Assembly: GCA_025351925.1 (NCBI GenBank)
Contig: JANXVC010000221.1
Location: 1 to 47,834, forward strand
Origin: Rhodospirillales bacterium
GTDB taxonomy: Bacteria > Pseudomonadota > Alphaproteobacteria > Acetobacterales > Acetobacteraceae
Reading direction: 5' to 3'
Length of the DNA stretch: 47,834 bases
Shown: one piece after another, positions 9,375 to 18,705 of the stretch
Layout of the letters: every line of letters begins with the position of its first letter
Position numbering within the stretch: position 1 is the first letter of the stretch
Program-made: the position numbers and the translations under genes
The notes under the pieces: generated by a model
What the model saw: only the letters and a program-made list of their open reading frames with translations
Database searches by the model: none
Told to the model about the DNA's origin: nothing

Positions 9375-10433
9375 TTACATCTCGGTCAGCACCTTTTCCT
9401 GCCATAGCGCCGGGACTTGGCGGGCGCCCTCGCTCCAGAGCTGCGGGTTGATCGGCCGGGCCTTGGCATACTGCGCGGCGGGCAGCAGCTTGGCCTTGGC
9501 GGCGTCGGACAGGGTCAGGTGGTCCACCCGGATCGGCCGCGCATAGCCGTCCGCGAGGTTCGCCTGGCCCTCGTCGCTGAAGATGTACTCCCGCACCAGC
9601 ATCGCCGCGTTCGGGTTCTTGGCAAATTTGTTGATGATCGTGGAGTAGCCGCTGGTGACAGAGCCGTCGGACGGGATCACCACGTCGAAGCGGTTGCCGC
9701 CCACTTTGTCGCGATAGCTCAGGGCGTTGAAGTCCCACAGCAGGCCGACCTGGATCTCGCCGCGTCCCATGTTGGCCGGGAGGGCGTTGATGGTCAGCAG
9801 GCGCTTCTGCTTGGCGAGCTTTGCAAATAGCTGCATGGCCGGGTCGAGCCGGCGTTCGTCGCCGCCCATGGCGATCGTGCAGGCCAGCACGGCGGCGTTG
9901 GACTGCGACGCCTTGCCCACGTCCCCGGCGGCGACCTTGTAGGTGCCGGACAGCAAGTCCGCCCAGGATTTCGGCGGGTTCGGCAGGTCTTTCGACACCA
10001 CGAAGGCGATGGTTCCGGTGTAGGCCAGCATCCACCGACCCTCGGCGTCCCGCGCCCACTCGGGAAGCTGGGCGAAGGTCGTTGGCTTATAGGGGGCGGC
10101 CAGGCCGCGCTCCACCGCCACGCTGCAGAAGTCGAAACCGACGTCGCCAATGTCGCCCGAGGCGTTGGAGCGCTCGGCGGCGAACTTCGACAACTCCTCG
10201 GCGCTGCTCATGTCGGTGTCGGTGTGCTTGAGGCCGTACTTCGCGGTGACCGCCTTCCAGGTTGCCTCCCAGTTAGCCCAGTCGTCCGGCATGCCTAGGC
10301 TGTTGACCGCGCCCTCCTTGCGCGCTCGCTCGATCAGGTCGTCGAGTGGGGCCGCGTGGGTGCGGCCGGCGAGCAGAGCGGCGGCGGCGCCTAGGGGCAG
10401 GGTCAGGCCGGCGCGGCGGGTGATGGGGGTCAT
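9375..10433 (-). CDS. ABC transporter extracellular substrate-binding protein
   Basis: Signal peptide LTLPLGAAAALLAGRTHA; ...AYTGTIAFVVSKDLPNPPKSWADLL; family 1-type solute-binding fold. Confidence 0.87.
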   Translation of the reverse strand: MTPITRRAGLTLPLGAAAALLAGRTHAAPLDDLIERARKEGAVNSLGMPDDWANWEATWKAVTAKYGLKHTDTDMSSAEELSKFAAERSNASGDIGDVGFDFCSVAVERGLAAPYKPTTFAQLPEWARDAEGRWMLAYTGTIAFVVSKDLPNPPKSWADLLSGTYKVAAGDVGKASQSNAAVLACTIAMGGDERRLDPAMQLFAKLAKQKRLLTINALPANMGRGEIQVGLLWDFNALSYRDKVGGNRFDVVIPSDGSVTSGYSTIINKFAKNPNAAMLVREYIFSDEGQANLADGYARPIRVDHLTLSDAAKAKLLPAAQYAKARPINPQLWSEGARQVPALWQEKVLTEM

Positions 10434-10519
10434 GAGGGTCCCGGGTTGTTGCGATCCGACGACGCTGCCGGACCGTGCAGCGGTACGTCAACCGTCGCAC
10501 GATGACAACGCTTGCAGGC

Positions 10520-10879
10520 TCACGCCATGAAGGCTGCGTGCAGGACACCCACAGCGCCGGCGCCGAGGATCAGGCTGCGCGAAAGCGCACCATGGAAGTC
10601 GTAGTCGGGATGGCGCAGGAAGGCCCGGTGCAGGGCGACGTGGATCACGAAAAACGCGTCGGCGGCAGCCTGGAACCAGAACCGCACGTCGGCGGACGGA
10701 TGGGCCGCGAGCCAGACGATGGCCGCGACCAGGGGCACGTGGACCAGGATGAAAGCGTCGCGCCCCTGGGTGTCGGGCAGGCTGCGCAGGACGGGCAGCA
10801 GGCGCCACTCGCGGCCCCGCATTGCGTCCAGCTCGTGCGCGAGCAGGAGCGAGAAGCCGAGGCTGAACAGCGTATCCAT
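10520..10879 (-). CDS. Small membrane protein (DUF6713-like)
   Basis: MDTLFSLGFSLLLAHELDAMRGREWRLLPVL... hydrophobic 119 aa. Confidence 0.65.
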   Translation of the reverse strand: MDTLFSLGFSLLLAHELDAMRGREWRLLPVLRSLPDTQGRDAFILVHVPLVAAIVWLAAHPSADVRFWFQAAADAFFVIHVALHRAFLRHPDYDFHGALSRSLILGAGAVGVLHAAFMA

Positions 10880-10903
10880 GATCAGGCGCCCCGAGCCGGA
10901 TCG

Positions 10904-11344
10904 TCAGATTGTTTTGCGGCCTGCCATGACGAAAGCGAGCGCCAAGCAGACGCCCGCGCCCCAGAACAGCCATGCCGCCGCGGGCAGGATGCTGGCGGCG
11001 TCGGCGCCATAAAGCTGCGGCGCCCAGGTCAATGCCACCCCGTCACAGGGCAGTGCCGCCGCTGACGCGATGGCGACGCCGGGCACGAGCTGCTCTGGCG
11101 TCAGCGCTGCGGTACGCTGGCATAGCCGCACCAGCAGCCAGGCGCTGGGGATACAGGCCATAAATAGCAGCACGCTGATGGTCGGACTTGCGAACCAGCC
11201 TGTTGGCATGACGTAGCGGATCAGCAGGGCAAACAGCAGCCAGAGCGCGACGCCCAACGCCACCAGGCTCACAGCCTGCCCGCGGCGCAGCTGGCCGCCG
11301 ATGGTGGCAGCGTTTTGGTTGTATGTGCCGGAATATGTTTGCAT
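10904..11344 (-). CDS. Hypothetical integral membrane protein
   Basis: Four TM-like segments, divergent from the TetR gene. Confidence 0.65.
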   Translation of the reverse strand: MQTYSGTYNQNAATIGGQLRRGQAVSLVALGVALWLLFALLIRYVMPTGWFASPTISVLLFMACIPSAWLLVRLCQRTAALTPEQLVPGVAIASAAALPCDGVALTWAPQLYGADAASILPAAAWLFWGAGVCLALAFVMAGRKTI

Positions 11345-11353
11345 CGTGACCTC

Positions 11354-11375
11354 CTATGTAGCGCTCGCTACGTAG
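11354..11375. promoter_or_regulatory. Palindromic candidate TetR operator 1
   Basis: CTATGTAGCGCTCGCTACGTAG, 22 bp, one mismatched pair. Confidence 0.65.
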
Positions 11376-11383
11376 CAGGCTCA

Positions 11384-11399
11384 CGTAGCGCGTGCTACG
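11384..11399. promoter_or_regulatory. Palindromic candidate TetR operator 2
   Basis: CGTAGCGCGTGCTACG, same GTAGC...GCTAC half-sites, centre 27 bp from operator 1. Confidence 0.6.
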
Positions 11400-11407
11400 G
11401 AAATCGT

Positions 11408-11968
11408 ATGAGCGTCCGAGACAACCGCCGAGAGGCCGCGCTGGAGCGCATGGCCGACCATCTGCTGCTTCAAGGGCTGAGCGGCGCGAGCCTGCGTCCG
11501 CTGGCCGCCGCCGCCGGAACCAGCGACCGCATGCTGCTTTACTACTTCAAGGACAAGGATGAGTTGCTGACGGCGACGCTCGGTCGGGTCACGGCGCGGC
11601 TGGCCGGATTGCTGGACGATGCCGCGCCCGGGCAGAAGCCGTTCGCGACGCTGCTGGTGGAACTCTGGGCCGCATTCCGCAGCCCGGCCTTGCAGCCCTA
11701 CATGCGGCTTTGGATCGAGCTCGCCGCGCGTGCGGCCCGCGATGAGATGCCGCATCGCGCTATCGCTGGCGAGATCGCGGACGGGTTCCATGCCTGGGCA
11801 GCGGATCGGCTGCAGGTCGAGCGGGAGGCGGACCGTCTTCCGCTTGCAGCCCTGCTGCTGGCAACCGTGGACGGGCTTGCATTGCTGGACGCGGTCGGGC
11901 GGGGCGGCATGGCGGATAGCGCTGCGAGTGCGGCTGCAGCCGCAAGGCTGCCGAGACCCCAGCGTTAA
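11408..11968 (+). CDS. TetR/AcrR family transcriptional regulator
   Basis: N-terminal HTH: LERMADHLLLQGLSGASLRPLAAAAGTSDRMLLYYFKDKDELLTATL. Confidence 0.9.
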   Translation: MSVRDNRREAALERMADHLLLQGLSGASLRPLAAAAGTSDRMLLYYFKDKDELLTATLGRVTARLAGLLDDAAPGQKPFATLLVELWAAFRSPALQPYMRLWIELAARAARDEMPHRAIAGEIADGFHAWAADRLQVEREADRLPLAALLLATVDGLALLDAVGRGGMADSAASAAAAARLPRPQR

Positions 11969-13341
11969 GCGTAACGGTCCCGCGAGCCGGACGATGAGGT
12001 TTCCAAGCCGAACACCCGCTCCATTTCCCGGCGGAACCGGATCGTTGCATCGGCCTCGTCGAAGGCCACGTCCTGCCAGCGCACCGGTTGGCCCATCGCG
12101 ACCGGCCGTGTTAGCACGAGGTTGTGGGCGAGGCCGATCGGCAGGCAGCCCGCGGCCAGCGACGCCTGCGCCGGCATCAGCTTGCCGAACACCGTGGCGC
12201 CGCCCTCGCCGTCCAGGCGCTCGCCGGGTGACAGCGCGCGCTTGGCGGTCGCGACGACGTCGCCGCGAAAGCCGCGCGTCGTCCCGGTGGGCTCGCCGCG
12301 CAGCATGACGCTGGCGACGGAGACGCCGAGTTCGAGGCCGATCAGGTGGTAGGGCTTGTACATCGCGCTGTAGCGCCCGGTGGTGTCGGTTTTCAGCCCA
12401 TACTCGGCGAAGCAGCGGCGCACGTAGTCCGACGGGGCCTCGAACGTCACGTAAACGCCCCAACGCAAGTCGCGGAACACCGGGCGGGCGTCGCGCTCCA
12501 GCGACGACACGACCTCGACGGTGCCCTTCTGCGCCAGGATGCCGCCGTCGCCGCGCGGGCGCAGCAGGTTGGGCAGGTCATCGACGCCGCAGGGCGGGAA
12601 GGCGAGGCCGTCCGCCGCCGGATCGAGGCCGGTGGCGTTCGCCACCACGGCCATCTCGAGCGCCGATTTGGTGCCATCGAGGAAGGAGTTGAACATCTGC
12701 GCGTTAAAGCCGCCGCCCGCCACCTGCTCCTCGGTGAGCCCGTAGTGGCCCCAAACCGTCGCGGGGGTCGAGGCGTGATAGATCGGCAGGTACTTGGTGC
12801 CCTTGCCGGCGCACACGACCTCGAACCCGGCGGTGCGGGCCCAGTCCACCAGCTCGGCAATCAGCGCTGGCTGGTCGCCATAGGCGAACGAATACAGGAT
12901 GCCGGCCTCGGTCGCGCGCTGGGCCAGCAACGGGCCGGCCAGCGCGTCGGCCTCGACGTTGACCATGACGACATGCCGCTTGTGCTTGCAGCACAGCAGC
13001 GCGTGGCGGATGCCGGCGGCCGGGCTGCCGGTGGCCTCGACGATCACGTCGATGCCGTCCGCTGCGATCAGGGCCTCGGCGTTATCGACGATATAGGTCG
13101 TGCCGTCGCGCCGTGCCTGGGCGAAGGAGGCCGCAGCGCCGCGCTCCTCTGGCCAGCCGACACGCTGCATTGCTTGCCGGGCGCGGGACACGTCGAGGTC
13201 GGCGATGCCCATGACGTGCAGGCCGGGGGTGCGCGGCGCCTGCGATAGGAACATCGAGCCGAACTTGCCGGCGCCGATCACCCCGACCCGGATGGGCGTT
13301 CCGGCCTCCTGCAGCGCCGCTAGCTTAAAAGATAGGCTCAT
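11965..13341 (-). CDS. NAD(P)-dependent oxidoreductase, homoserine-dehydrogenase/SAF-domain-like
   Basis: IRVGVIGAGKFGSMFLSQAPRTPGLHVMGIADLD; IDVIVEATGSPAAG. Confidence 0.82.
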   Translation of the reverse strand: MSLSFKLAALQEAGTPIRVGVIGAGKFGSMFLSQAPRTPGLHVMGIADLDVSRARQAMQRVGWPEERGAAASFAQARRDGTTYIVDNAEALIAADGIDVIVEATGSPAAGIRHALLCCKHKRHVVMVNVEADALAGPLLAQRATEAGILYSFAYGDQPALIAELVDWARTAGFEVVCAGKGTKYLPIYHASTPATVWGHYGLTEEQVAGGGFNAQMFNSFLDGTKSALEMAVVANATGLDPAADGLAFPPCGVDDLPNLLRPRGDGGILAQKGTVEVVSSLERDARPVFRDLRWGVYVTFEAPSDYVRRCFAEYGLKTDTTGRYSAMYKPYHLIGLELGVSVASVMLRGEPTGTTRGFRGDVVATAKRALSPGERLDGEGGATVFGKLMPAQASLAAGCLPIGLAHNLVLTRPVAMGQPVRWQDVAFDEADATIRFRREMERVFGLETSSSGSRDRYA

Positions 13342-13365
13342 GGCGCGCGTTCTTTCTTGTTTGCC

Positions 13366-14538
13366 TCATTCGGCGGCGATCTCGGCGGCGTAGCGCTGCG
13401 TCGCCGCCTCCACCGCCTTGGCGTGCACCTCCGACAAAGCAGGGCGCGCCGCCTGCGCACGCTGGACGGCGTCGATTGTCGGCTGATAATGCCCCTGGAA
13501 GCGCGGCATCACGTGGCGCGCGATCAGCTCGTAGCTGCGCAACGTCGCCTGCTGGTCGGCCCAGTTGTGCGCAAGCATCAGGTACGCGCCGAAGCCGCCG
13601 TTGGACTGCGCGTGCAGCCGCTCGATCTGCGCCGTGCACATGTCCGGCGTGCCGATCGCGCCGAAGCCGGACTCGTTGATGAACGCGATCATCTCCTTCA
13701 CGTTCGACCCCGGCATCGACATCTGCGGGAACGCCGCGACCGCCTGGAAGTAGTTGAACCACTGCTCGATGCCGTATTCCACGTCGCGGTAGGCCTGCTC
13801 CATCGTCTCCGCGCAGTGCACGAGCCCGACCAAGCGCCACTTCGAACGGTCCACCGCCCGGTTGTGCCGCCGCGCCTGCTCCTCGACCACGTTCCAGTGC
13901 AGCGCCAGCGCGTCGAACCCGGCCGCCGTGGTGGCGCCGATCGACAGCAGGCCGATGCCGTGCTTGCCCGCCAGCCGCGGCCCGGTCGGCGAGGCCACGG
14001 CGGCAACCGAGATGTCAAACAGTGGGTTGGAATAGGGGCGCAGATGCAATTGGGCGTCGTGCAGGTCCCAGCGGTCATTCTTGAACGTCACCGGCTCCTC
14101 GGTCGTGAGCAGCCGCATGATGATGTCGAGGCTCTGGTCCAGCAGCTCGCGGGTCTGCGACTGCGAGAGGCCGATCATGGCGGCGTCGGTCGGCAGCGAT
14201 CCCGGACCGGCGCCGAACATCACGCGCCCGCGGGTCAGGTGATCCAACAGGACGATGCGCTCCGCCACCCAGAGCGGGTTGTGATATGACAGGCTGACGA
14301 CGCCGGTGCCGAGGCGGATGCGCCGGGTGCGCTCGGCCGCGACGGCGATGAAGATTTCCGGCGAGGCGCTGATCTCGCTGCCGGCGGAGTGGTGCTCGCC
14401 GAACCAGGCCTCGTCATAGCCGCAGCGGTCAAGCCACTGGATCAGCTCAAGGTCGCTTTCCAGCGCCAGGGTGGGGTTGATGCCCGGCTTGTGGAACGGG
14501 GCCAGGAAGATGCCGAAACGCAGACGGGATTGTGCCAT
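13366..14538 (-). CDS. LLM class (luciferase-like) flavin-dependent oxidoreductase
   Basis: RFGIFLAPFHKPGINPTLALESDLELIQWLDRCGYDEAWFGEHHSAGSEISASPEIFIAVAAERT. Confidence 0.92.
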   Translation of the reverse strand: MAQSRLRFGIFLAPFHKPGINPTLALESDLELIQWLDRCGYDEAWFGEHHSAGSEISASPEIFIAVAAERTRRIRLGTGVVSLSYHNPLWVAERIVLLDHLTRGRVMFGAGPGSLPTDAAMIGLSQSQTRELLDQSLDIIMRLLTTEEPVTFKNDRWDLHDAQLHLRPYSNPLFDISVAAVASPTGPRLAGKHGIGLLSIGATTAAGFDALALHWNVVEEQARRHNRAVDRSKWRLVGLVHCAETMEQAYRDVEYGIEQWFNYFQAVAAFPQMSMPGSNVKEMIAFINESGFGAIGTPDMCTAQIERLHAQSNGGFGAYLMLAHNWADQQATLRSYELIARHVMPRFQGHYQPTIDAVQRAQAARPALSEVHAKAVEAATQRYAAEIAAE

Positions 14539-14709
14539 GTTGCCTCCTTGCAAGCCTCTACGGGTGCCTGGAGGCATGGTGCGACGATCGCGGGGGATGG
14601 GCAACAGCGGAGTGCCCGGCGGCAGCCAAAGTTCGGCCTATGCCGGAGTCCGCTCCGGCGATGCGGGCAACCTTAGCCTTGCAGCTTCATCGCGTTTTGC
14701 TTTCTCTAT

Positions 14710-14892
14710 TTAGGTCAGCTCAGCGACGCGCAGAGGCGGTTCGCTGGGGCCGTTGGGGATCGGAACGGGCTCCTCGGCCGGCGGTTCCTCGACCGGCGCC
14801 GGGTCGTCCGGATCGTGTCCTGGCGGGATCTGACGCCCCGGCGGCGGAATAGGATCAGGCAGCGGGCTTGGCTGCTGCAGGCGCTGGGACAT
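14710..14892 (-). CDS. Small proline-rich hypothetical protein
   Basis: MSQRLQQPSPLPDPIPPPGRQIPPGHDPDDPAPVEEPPAEEPVPIP... Confidence 0.5.
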   Translation of the reverse strand: MSQRLQQPSPLPDPIPPPGRQIPPGHDPDDPAPVEEPPAEEPVPIPNGPSEPPLRVAELT

Positions 14893-15006
14893 GGAATTTC
14901 CTTTCATGGGGCGGACACACCGGTTGCGGTGCAGCAGCAACACGTCCGCCGAGGCAGGGTTGTCGGCGGAGGTTGTTTTCAAGGATTTTCATCCGCCAGC
15001 GGTCGT

Positions 15007-16203
15007 TTAGGGCACCGTGCGGGCAATGCGCCAAACGGTGCCATTGGCGTCCTCGCTGACCAGCAGCGAACCGTCTTGAGCGACTGTTACGCCGACCGGG
15101 CGGCCCCAAACCTTATTCTGGGCGGTGACGAAACCGGTGGCGAAATCTTCATACTCGCCGGTCGGCACGCCATCGCGCAGCCGGATGCGCACCACCTTAT
15201 AGCCGGTCACCGCCGATCGGTTCCATGAACCGTGCAGCGCCACGAACAGGTCGCCCCGGTATCCAGCCCAGGCACCATCGGCCGGATAGACGGTAAGGCT
15301 CAGCGGCGCGGAGTGCGGCTGGATCAGCACGTCGGGCAGAGTGACATGGGCCGCGAGTTCGGGATGCTTGCCGGGGTGGCGCGGGTCCGGATGTGCGCCG
15401 ATGTAGTACCAGGGCCAGCCGTAGAACGCCGCCGGCTGCACCCGCGTCACGTAGTCCGGCGGCAGGTCATCGCCCAGGCCGTCGCGCTCGTTCACCGCGC
15501 ACCACAGCGCGCCGTTCGGCTGCATGGCCAGGCCGACGCAGTTGCGTATGCCCGTCGCGAATGGCCGGCCGCCATGGCCTTCGGGATCATACTCGCGCAC
15601 CTCGGCCCGGCCCTCCTCGCCCTGGTCGGACACGTTCGACGCTGAGCCGACCGAGACGAACATGCGGCGTCCGTCCGGGCTGAATGCCACGTCGCGCGTC
15701 GAGTGCCCGCCGCTCGGGATGCCGTCCACGACGACCTGCGCCGGCCCGGAGGCACGCAGCTCGCCCGGCGTGTAGGGATAGCGCACGACCCGCTCGGTCT
15801 CCGCGACATAGACGAAGCGCGGTGCGGGACCGGGCGGCCAGAAGGCGATGCCGAACGGGGCGCTGAGGCCGGCCGCAAACACCGAGGCCTGGTTGCCGCG
15901 CAGCACGCGGACCTGGCCCGCGCCGGTTTCGGCCAGGAACACGTCGCCATTCGGCGCGGTCCGCAGGGTGCGCGGCTGTTCCAGGCCGGACAGCAGCAGC
16001 GTCGCCTCGAAGCCGGCGGGGACCTTCAGCGTGGCGCCGGGCGGGCGGGGCACGACGCCGGGCGAGCGGGCGGCCGAACGGGTCTCGAAAGGTTTCGGCA
16101 GTGCGCCCGAGTCGATGCGATGGCGCTCGCCGGGCGTGTCCATGGACGCCTCGCCTGCGCCGCCGCACAGCGCAAGCGCGAGCAGTAGAACATTGTAACG
16201 CAT
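15007..16203 (-). CDS. PQQ-type sugar / L-sorbosone dehydrogenase-like beta-propeller, exported
   Basis: Signal peptide; VPAGFEATLLLSGLEQPRTLRTAPNGDVFLAETGAGQVRVLR; ALHGSWNRSAVTGYKVVRI. Confidence 0.87.
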   Translation of the reverse strand: MRYNVLLLALALCGGAGEASMDTPGERHRIDSGALPKPFETRSAARSPGVVPRPPGATLKVPAGFEATLLLSGLEQPRTLRTAPNGDVFLAETGAGQVRVLRGNQASVFAAGLSAPFGIAFWPPGPAPRFVYVAETERVVRYPYTPGELRASGPAQVVVDGIPSGGHSTRDVAFSPDGRRMFVSVGSASNVSDQGEEGRAEVREYDPEGHGGRPFATGIRNCVGLAMQPNGALWCAVNERDGLGDDLPPDYVTRVQPAAFYGWPWYYIGAHPDPRHPGKHPELAAHVTLPDVLIQPHSAPLSLTVYPADGAWAGYRGDLFVALHGSWNRSAVTGYKVVRIRLRDGVPTGEYEDFATGFVTAQNKVWGRPVGVTVAQDGSLLVSEDANGTVWRIARTVP

Positions 16204-16311
16204 AGGTTTCTCCGGGTGGGAACGGCAGCATCTACCTGGGAGCGGCCGGCGCTAAAAGCTAGTCCTGGACTTGCGACCCCGGCCTGCCGCATGAGGGGGA
16301 CGGCGTTCACC

Positions 16312-16351
16312 AGGCGCTTCGTCCCAGACCCAAGCGCTTTGTCCCAGACAT
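16312..16351. repeat. Two tandem 20-bp imperfect direct repeats upstream of the RNR gene
   Basis: AGGCGCTTCGTCCCAGACCC / AAGCGCTTTGTCCCAGACAT, 16/20 identical. Confidence 0.8.
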
Positions 16352-16362
16352 GGAGTCCGACC

Positions 16363-18687
16363 ATGCCCGCACTTGACCATCCGTCCGCAGCAGGCCTGTC
16401 CACGATGCCGGGCGCGCTCACGCCGCTGTCGCCGGATGGGCTTACATCCATCGCGACGTTCATCTGGCAGCAGAAGTACCGGCTCCGGCAGGCCGATGGC
16501 ACGCCGGTCGATCGGGAGATCGTCGATACCTGGCGCCGGGTGGCGAACGCCCTGGCGCAGCCGGAGACCGACCCGGCGCTATGGGCCGAGCGATTCATGG
16601 CGGCGATGGACGGGTTCCGCTTCATCCCTGCCGGCCGCATCATCGCGGGTGCTGGCAGCGGCCGCCGGGTGACCCTGTTCAACTGCTTCGTCATGGGCGA
16701 GATCGAGGACGACCTCGGCAGCATCTTCGCCAATTTGCGCGAGGCGGCGCTGACGATGCAGCAGGGCGGCGGCATCGGCTATGATTTTTCGACATTGCGG
16801 CCCAAGGGCGCGCTGGTGCGCGGAGTCGGCGCCGATGCGTCCGGCCCATTGTCGTTCATGGACGTGTGGGACGCGATGTGCCGCACGATCATGTCCGCCG
16901 GCGCGCGACGCGGCGCCATGATGGCGACGCTGCGCTGCGACCATCCGGACATCGAGGCCTTCATCGACGCGAAGCGCGAGCCGGGCCGCCTACGCAGCTT
17001 CAACCTCTCGGTGCTGATTACCGACGCCTTCATGGCGGCGGTCGAGGCTGACCTGGATTGGGCGCTGGTGTTCGACGGGCAGGTGTTCCAGACGGTCAAG
17101 GCCCGGGCGTTGTGGGACCGCATCATGCAGGCGACCTTTGCGTACGCCGAGCCCGGCGTGCTGTTCATCGACCGGATCAACGCCCGCAACAACCTGGCCT
17201 ATTGCGAGACGATCCGCTCGACCAACCCGTGCTCCGAGCAGCCGCTGCCGCCCTATGGCGCCTGCCTGCTGGGTTCGGTGAACCTGAGCCGCCTGGTGCT
17301 CGACCCGTTTACCAAGTCGGCACGCCTCGACGAGGCCGCGCTCGACGACCTGGTCGCCACCGCGGTGCGCATGCTGGACAACACGATCGACGTCTCGGGC
17401 TTCCCGCTCGAGGAGCAGCGGCAGGAGGCCTATGCCAAACGGCGGGTTGGCCTGGGCGTGACCGGGCTGGCGGACGCGCTCATCATGTGCTGTGTAACCT
17501 ATGGCTCCGATGCGGCGGTCGCGCTGGCGGACCGCTGGACCGCACGGATCAACCGGGCTGCGTATTTGGCGTCGGCGGCGCTGGCGGCGGAGAAGGGGGC
17601 GTTCCCGCTCTATGACCGCGACGCCTATCTGGCCGGGGAGACCGTGCGGGGGCTCGATGCCGACGTGCGCGCGGCGATTGCCGAGCACGGCATCCGCAAC
17701 GCGCTGCTGACCTCGATCGCGCCGACCGGGACGATTTCGCTTTGGGCAGACAATGTGTCGAGCGGGATCGAGCCGATCTTCGCCCTGGCCTACACGCGCC
17801 GGGTGAAAAATCCGGACGGCACTTTGCGGGAGGAGGAGGTGTCGGACCACGCCGTGCGCCGCTACCGAGCGCTGTTCGGGGCGGAGGCGGAGCTGCCGGG
17901 CTACTTCGTGACGGCGCAGACGCTCACGCCGCGCGACCACGTGCGGATGCAGGCGGCGGTGCAGCGCAACGTGGACAGCGCCATTTCAAAGACGGTGAAC
18001 TGCCCGGAGGACATCAGCTTCGAGGCGTTCAAGGACATCTACCTCGACGCCTATGCGAGCGGCTGCAAGGGCTGCACGACCTATCGGCCGAACGCGATCA
18101 CCGGATCGGTGCTGGAGGTGACGCCGCCGGCAGAAAAACCGCTGATAGTGGAGCCGCTTGCACAGGCTCACGGGCTATCGGAGCCGCTGCACCGTGAGGA
18201 GAAGCTGACCGGCGCCACATACAAGCTGCGCTGGGCGGATAGCGAGCACGCGCTGTATGTAACGATCAATGACATCGAGCAGGACGGTCATCGCCGTCCA
18301 TTCGAGATCTTCATCAATTCCAAGAATATGGATCACTACGCCTGGGTGGTCGCGCTGACCCGGATGATCAGCGCCGTGTTCCGCCGCGGCGGCGACGTGG
18401 CGTTCGTGGCGGAGGAGCTGAAGGCGGTGTTCGATCCGCGCGGCGGTCAGTGGCAGAACGGCCGCTACGTGCCGTCGCTGATCGCGGCGATCGGCGGCAT
18501 CCTGGAGCGGCACATGATTGGAACCGGTTTCCTGCCCGCTTTGGCAGGGGAGGCGGAGCCAGCGTTGGCCTTCACCGCCGCCGACCGTCCTTTGGGCCCG
18601 TTCTGCCCGAAGTGCAGCCAGCCCGGCCTCGTGAGGGAGGCCGGATGCCTGAGCTGCCACCACTGCGGCTGGTCGAAGTGCGAGTGA
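16363..18687 (+). CDS. nrdJ: Adenosylcobalamin-dependent (class II) ribonucleoside-diphosphate reductase
   Basis: NPCSEQPLPPYGACLLGSVNLSRL active-site motif; APTGTISLWADNVSSGIEP; C-terminal CPKC...CHHCGWSKCE zinc motif. Confidence 0.93.
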   Translation: MPALDHPSAAGLSTMPGALTPLSPDGLTSIATFIWQQKYRLRQADGTPVDREIVDTWRRVANALAQPETDPALWAERFMAAMDGFRFIPAGRIIAGAGSGRRVTLFNCFVMGEIEDDLGSIFANLREAALTMQQGGGIGYDFSTLRPKGALVRGVGADASGPLSFMDVWDAMCRTIMSAGARRGAMMATLRCDHPDIEAFIDAKREPGRLRSFNLSVLITDAFMAAVEADLDWALVFDGQVFQTVKARALWDRIMQATFAYAEPGVLFIDRINARNNLAYCETIRSTNPCSEQPLPPYGACLLGSVNLSRLVLDPFTKSARLDEAALDDLVATAVRMLDNTIDVSGFPLEEQRQEAYAKRRVGLGVTGLADALIMCCVTYGSDAAVALADRWTARINRAAYLASAALAAEKGAFPLYDRDAYLAGETVRGLDADVRAAIAEHGIRNALLTSIAPTGTISLWADNVSSGIEPIFALAYTRRVKNPDGTLREEEVSDHAVRRYRALFGAEAELPGYFVTAQTLTPRDHVRMQAAVQRNVDSAISKTVNCPEDISFEAFKDIYLDAYASGCKGCTTYRPNAITGSVLEVTPPAEKPLIVEPLAQAHGLSEPLHREEKLTGATYKLRWADSEHALYVTINDIEQDGHRRPFEIFINSKNMDHYAWVVALTRMISAVFRRGGDVAFVAEELKAVFDPRGGQWQNGRYVPSLIAAIGGILERHMIGTGFLPALAGEAEPALAFTAADRPLGPFCPKCSQPGLVREAGCLSCHHCGWSKCE

Positions 18688-18705
18688 CGGGCGGGTGTCA
18701 GAAAG

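Noticed and set aside
12346-13248. 300-aa plus ORF antisense to the oxidoreductase
   Set aside because: Shadow ORF; opposite strand has clear Rossmann motif.
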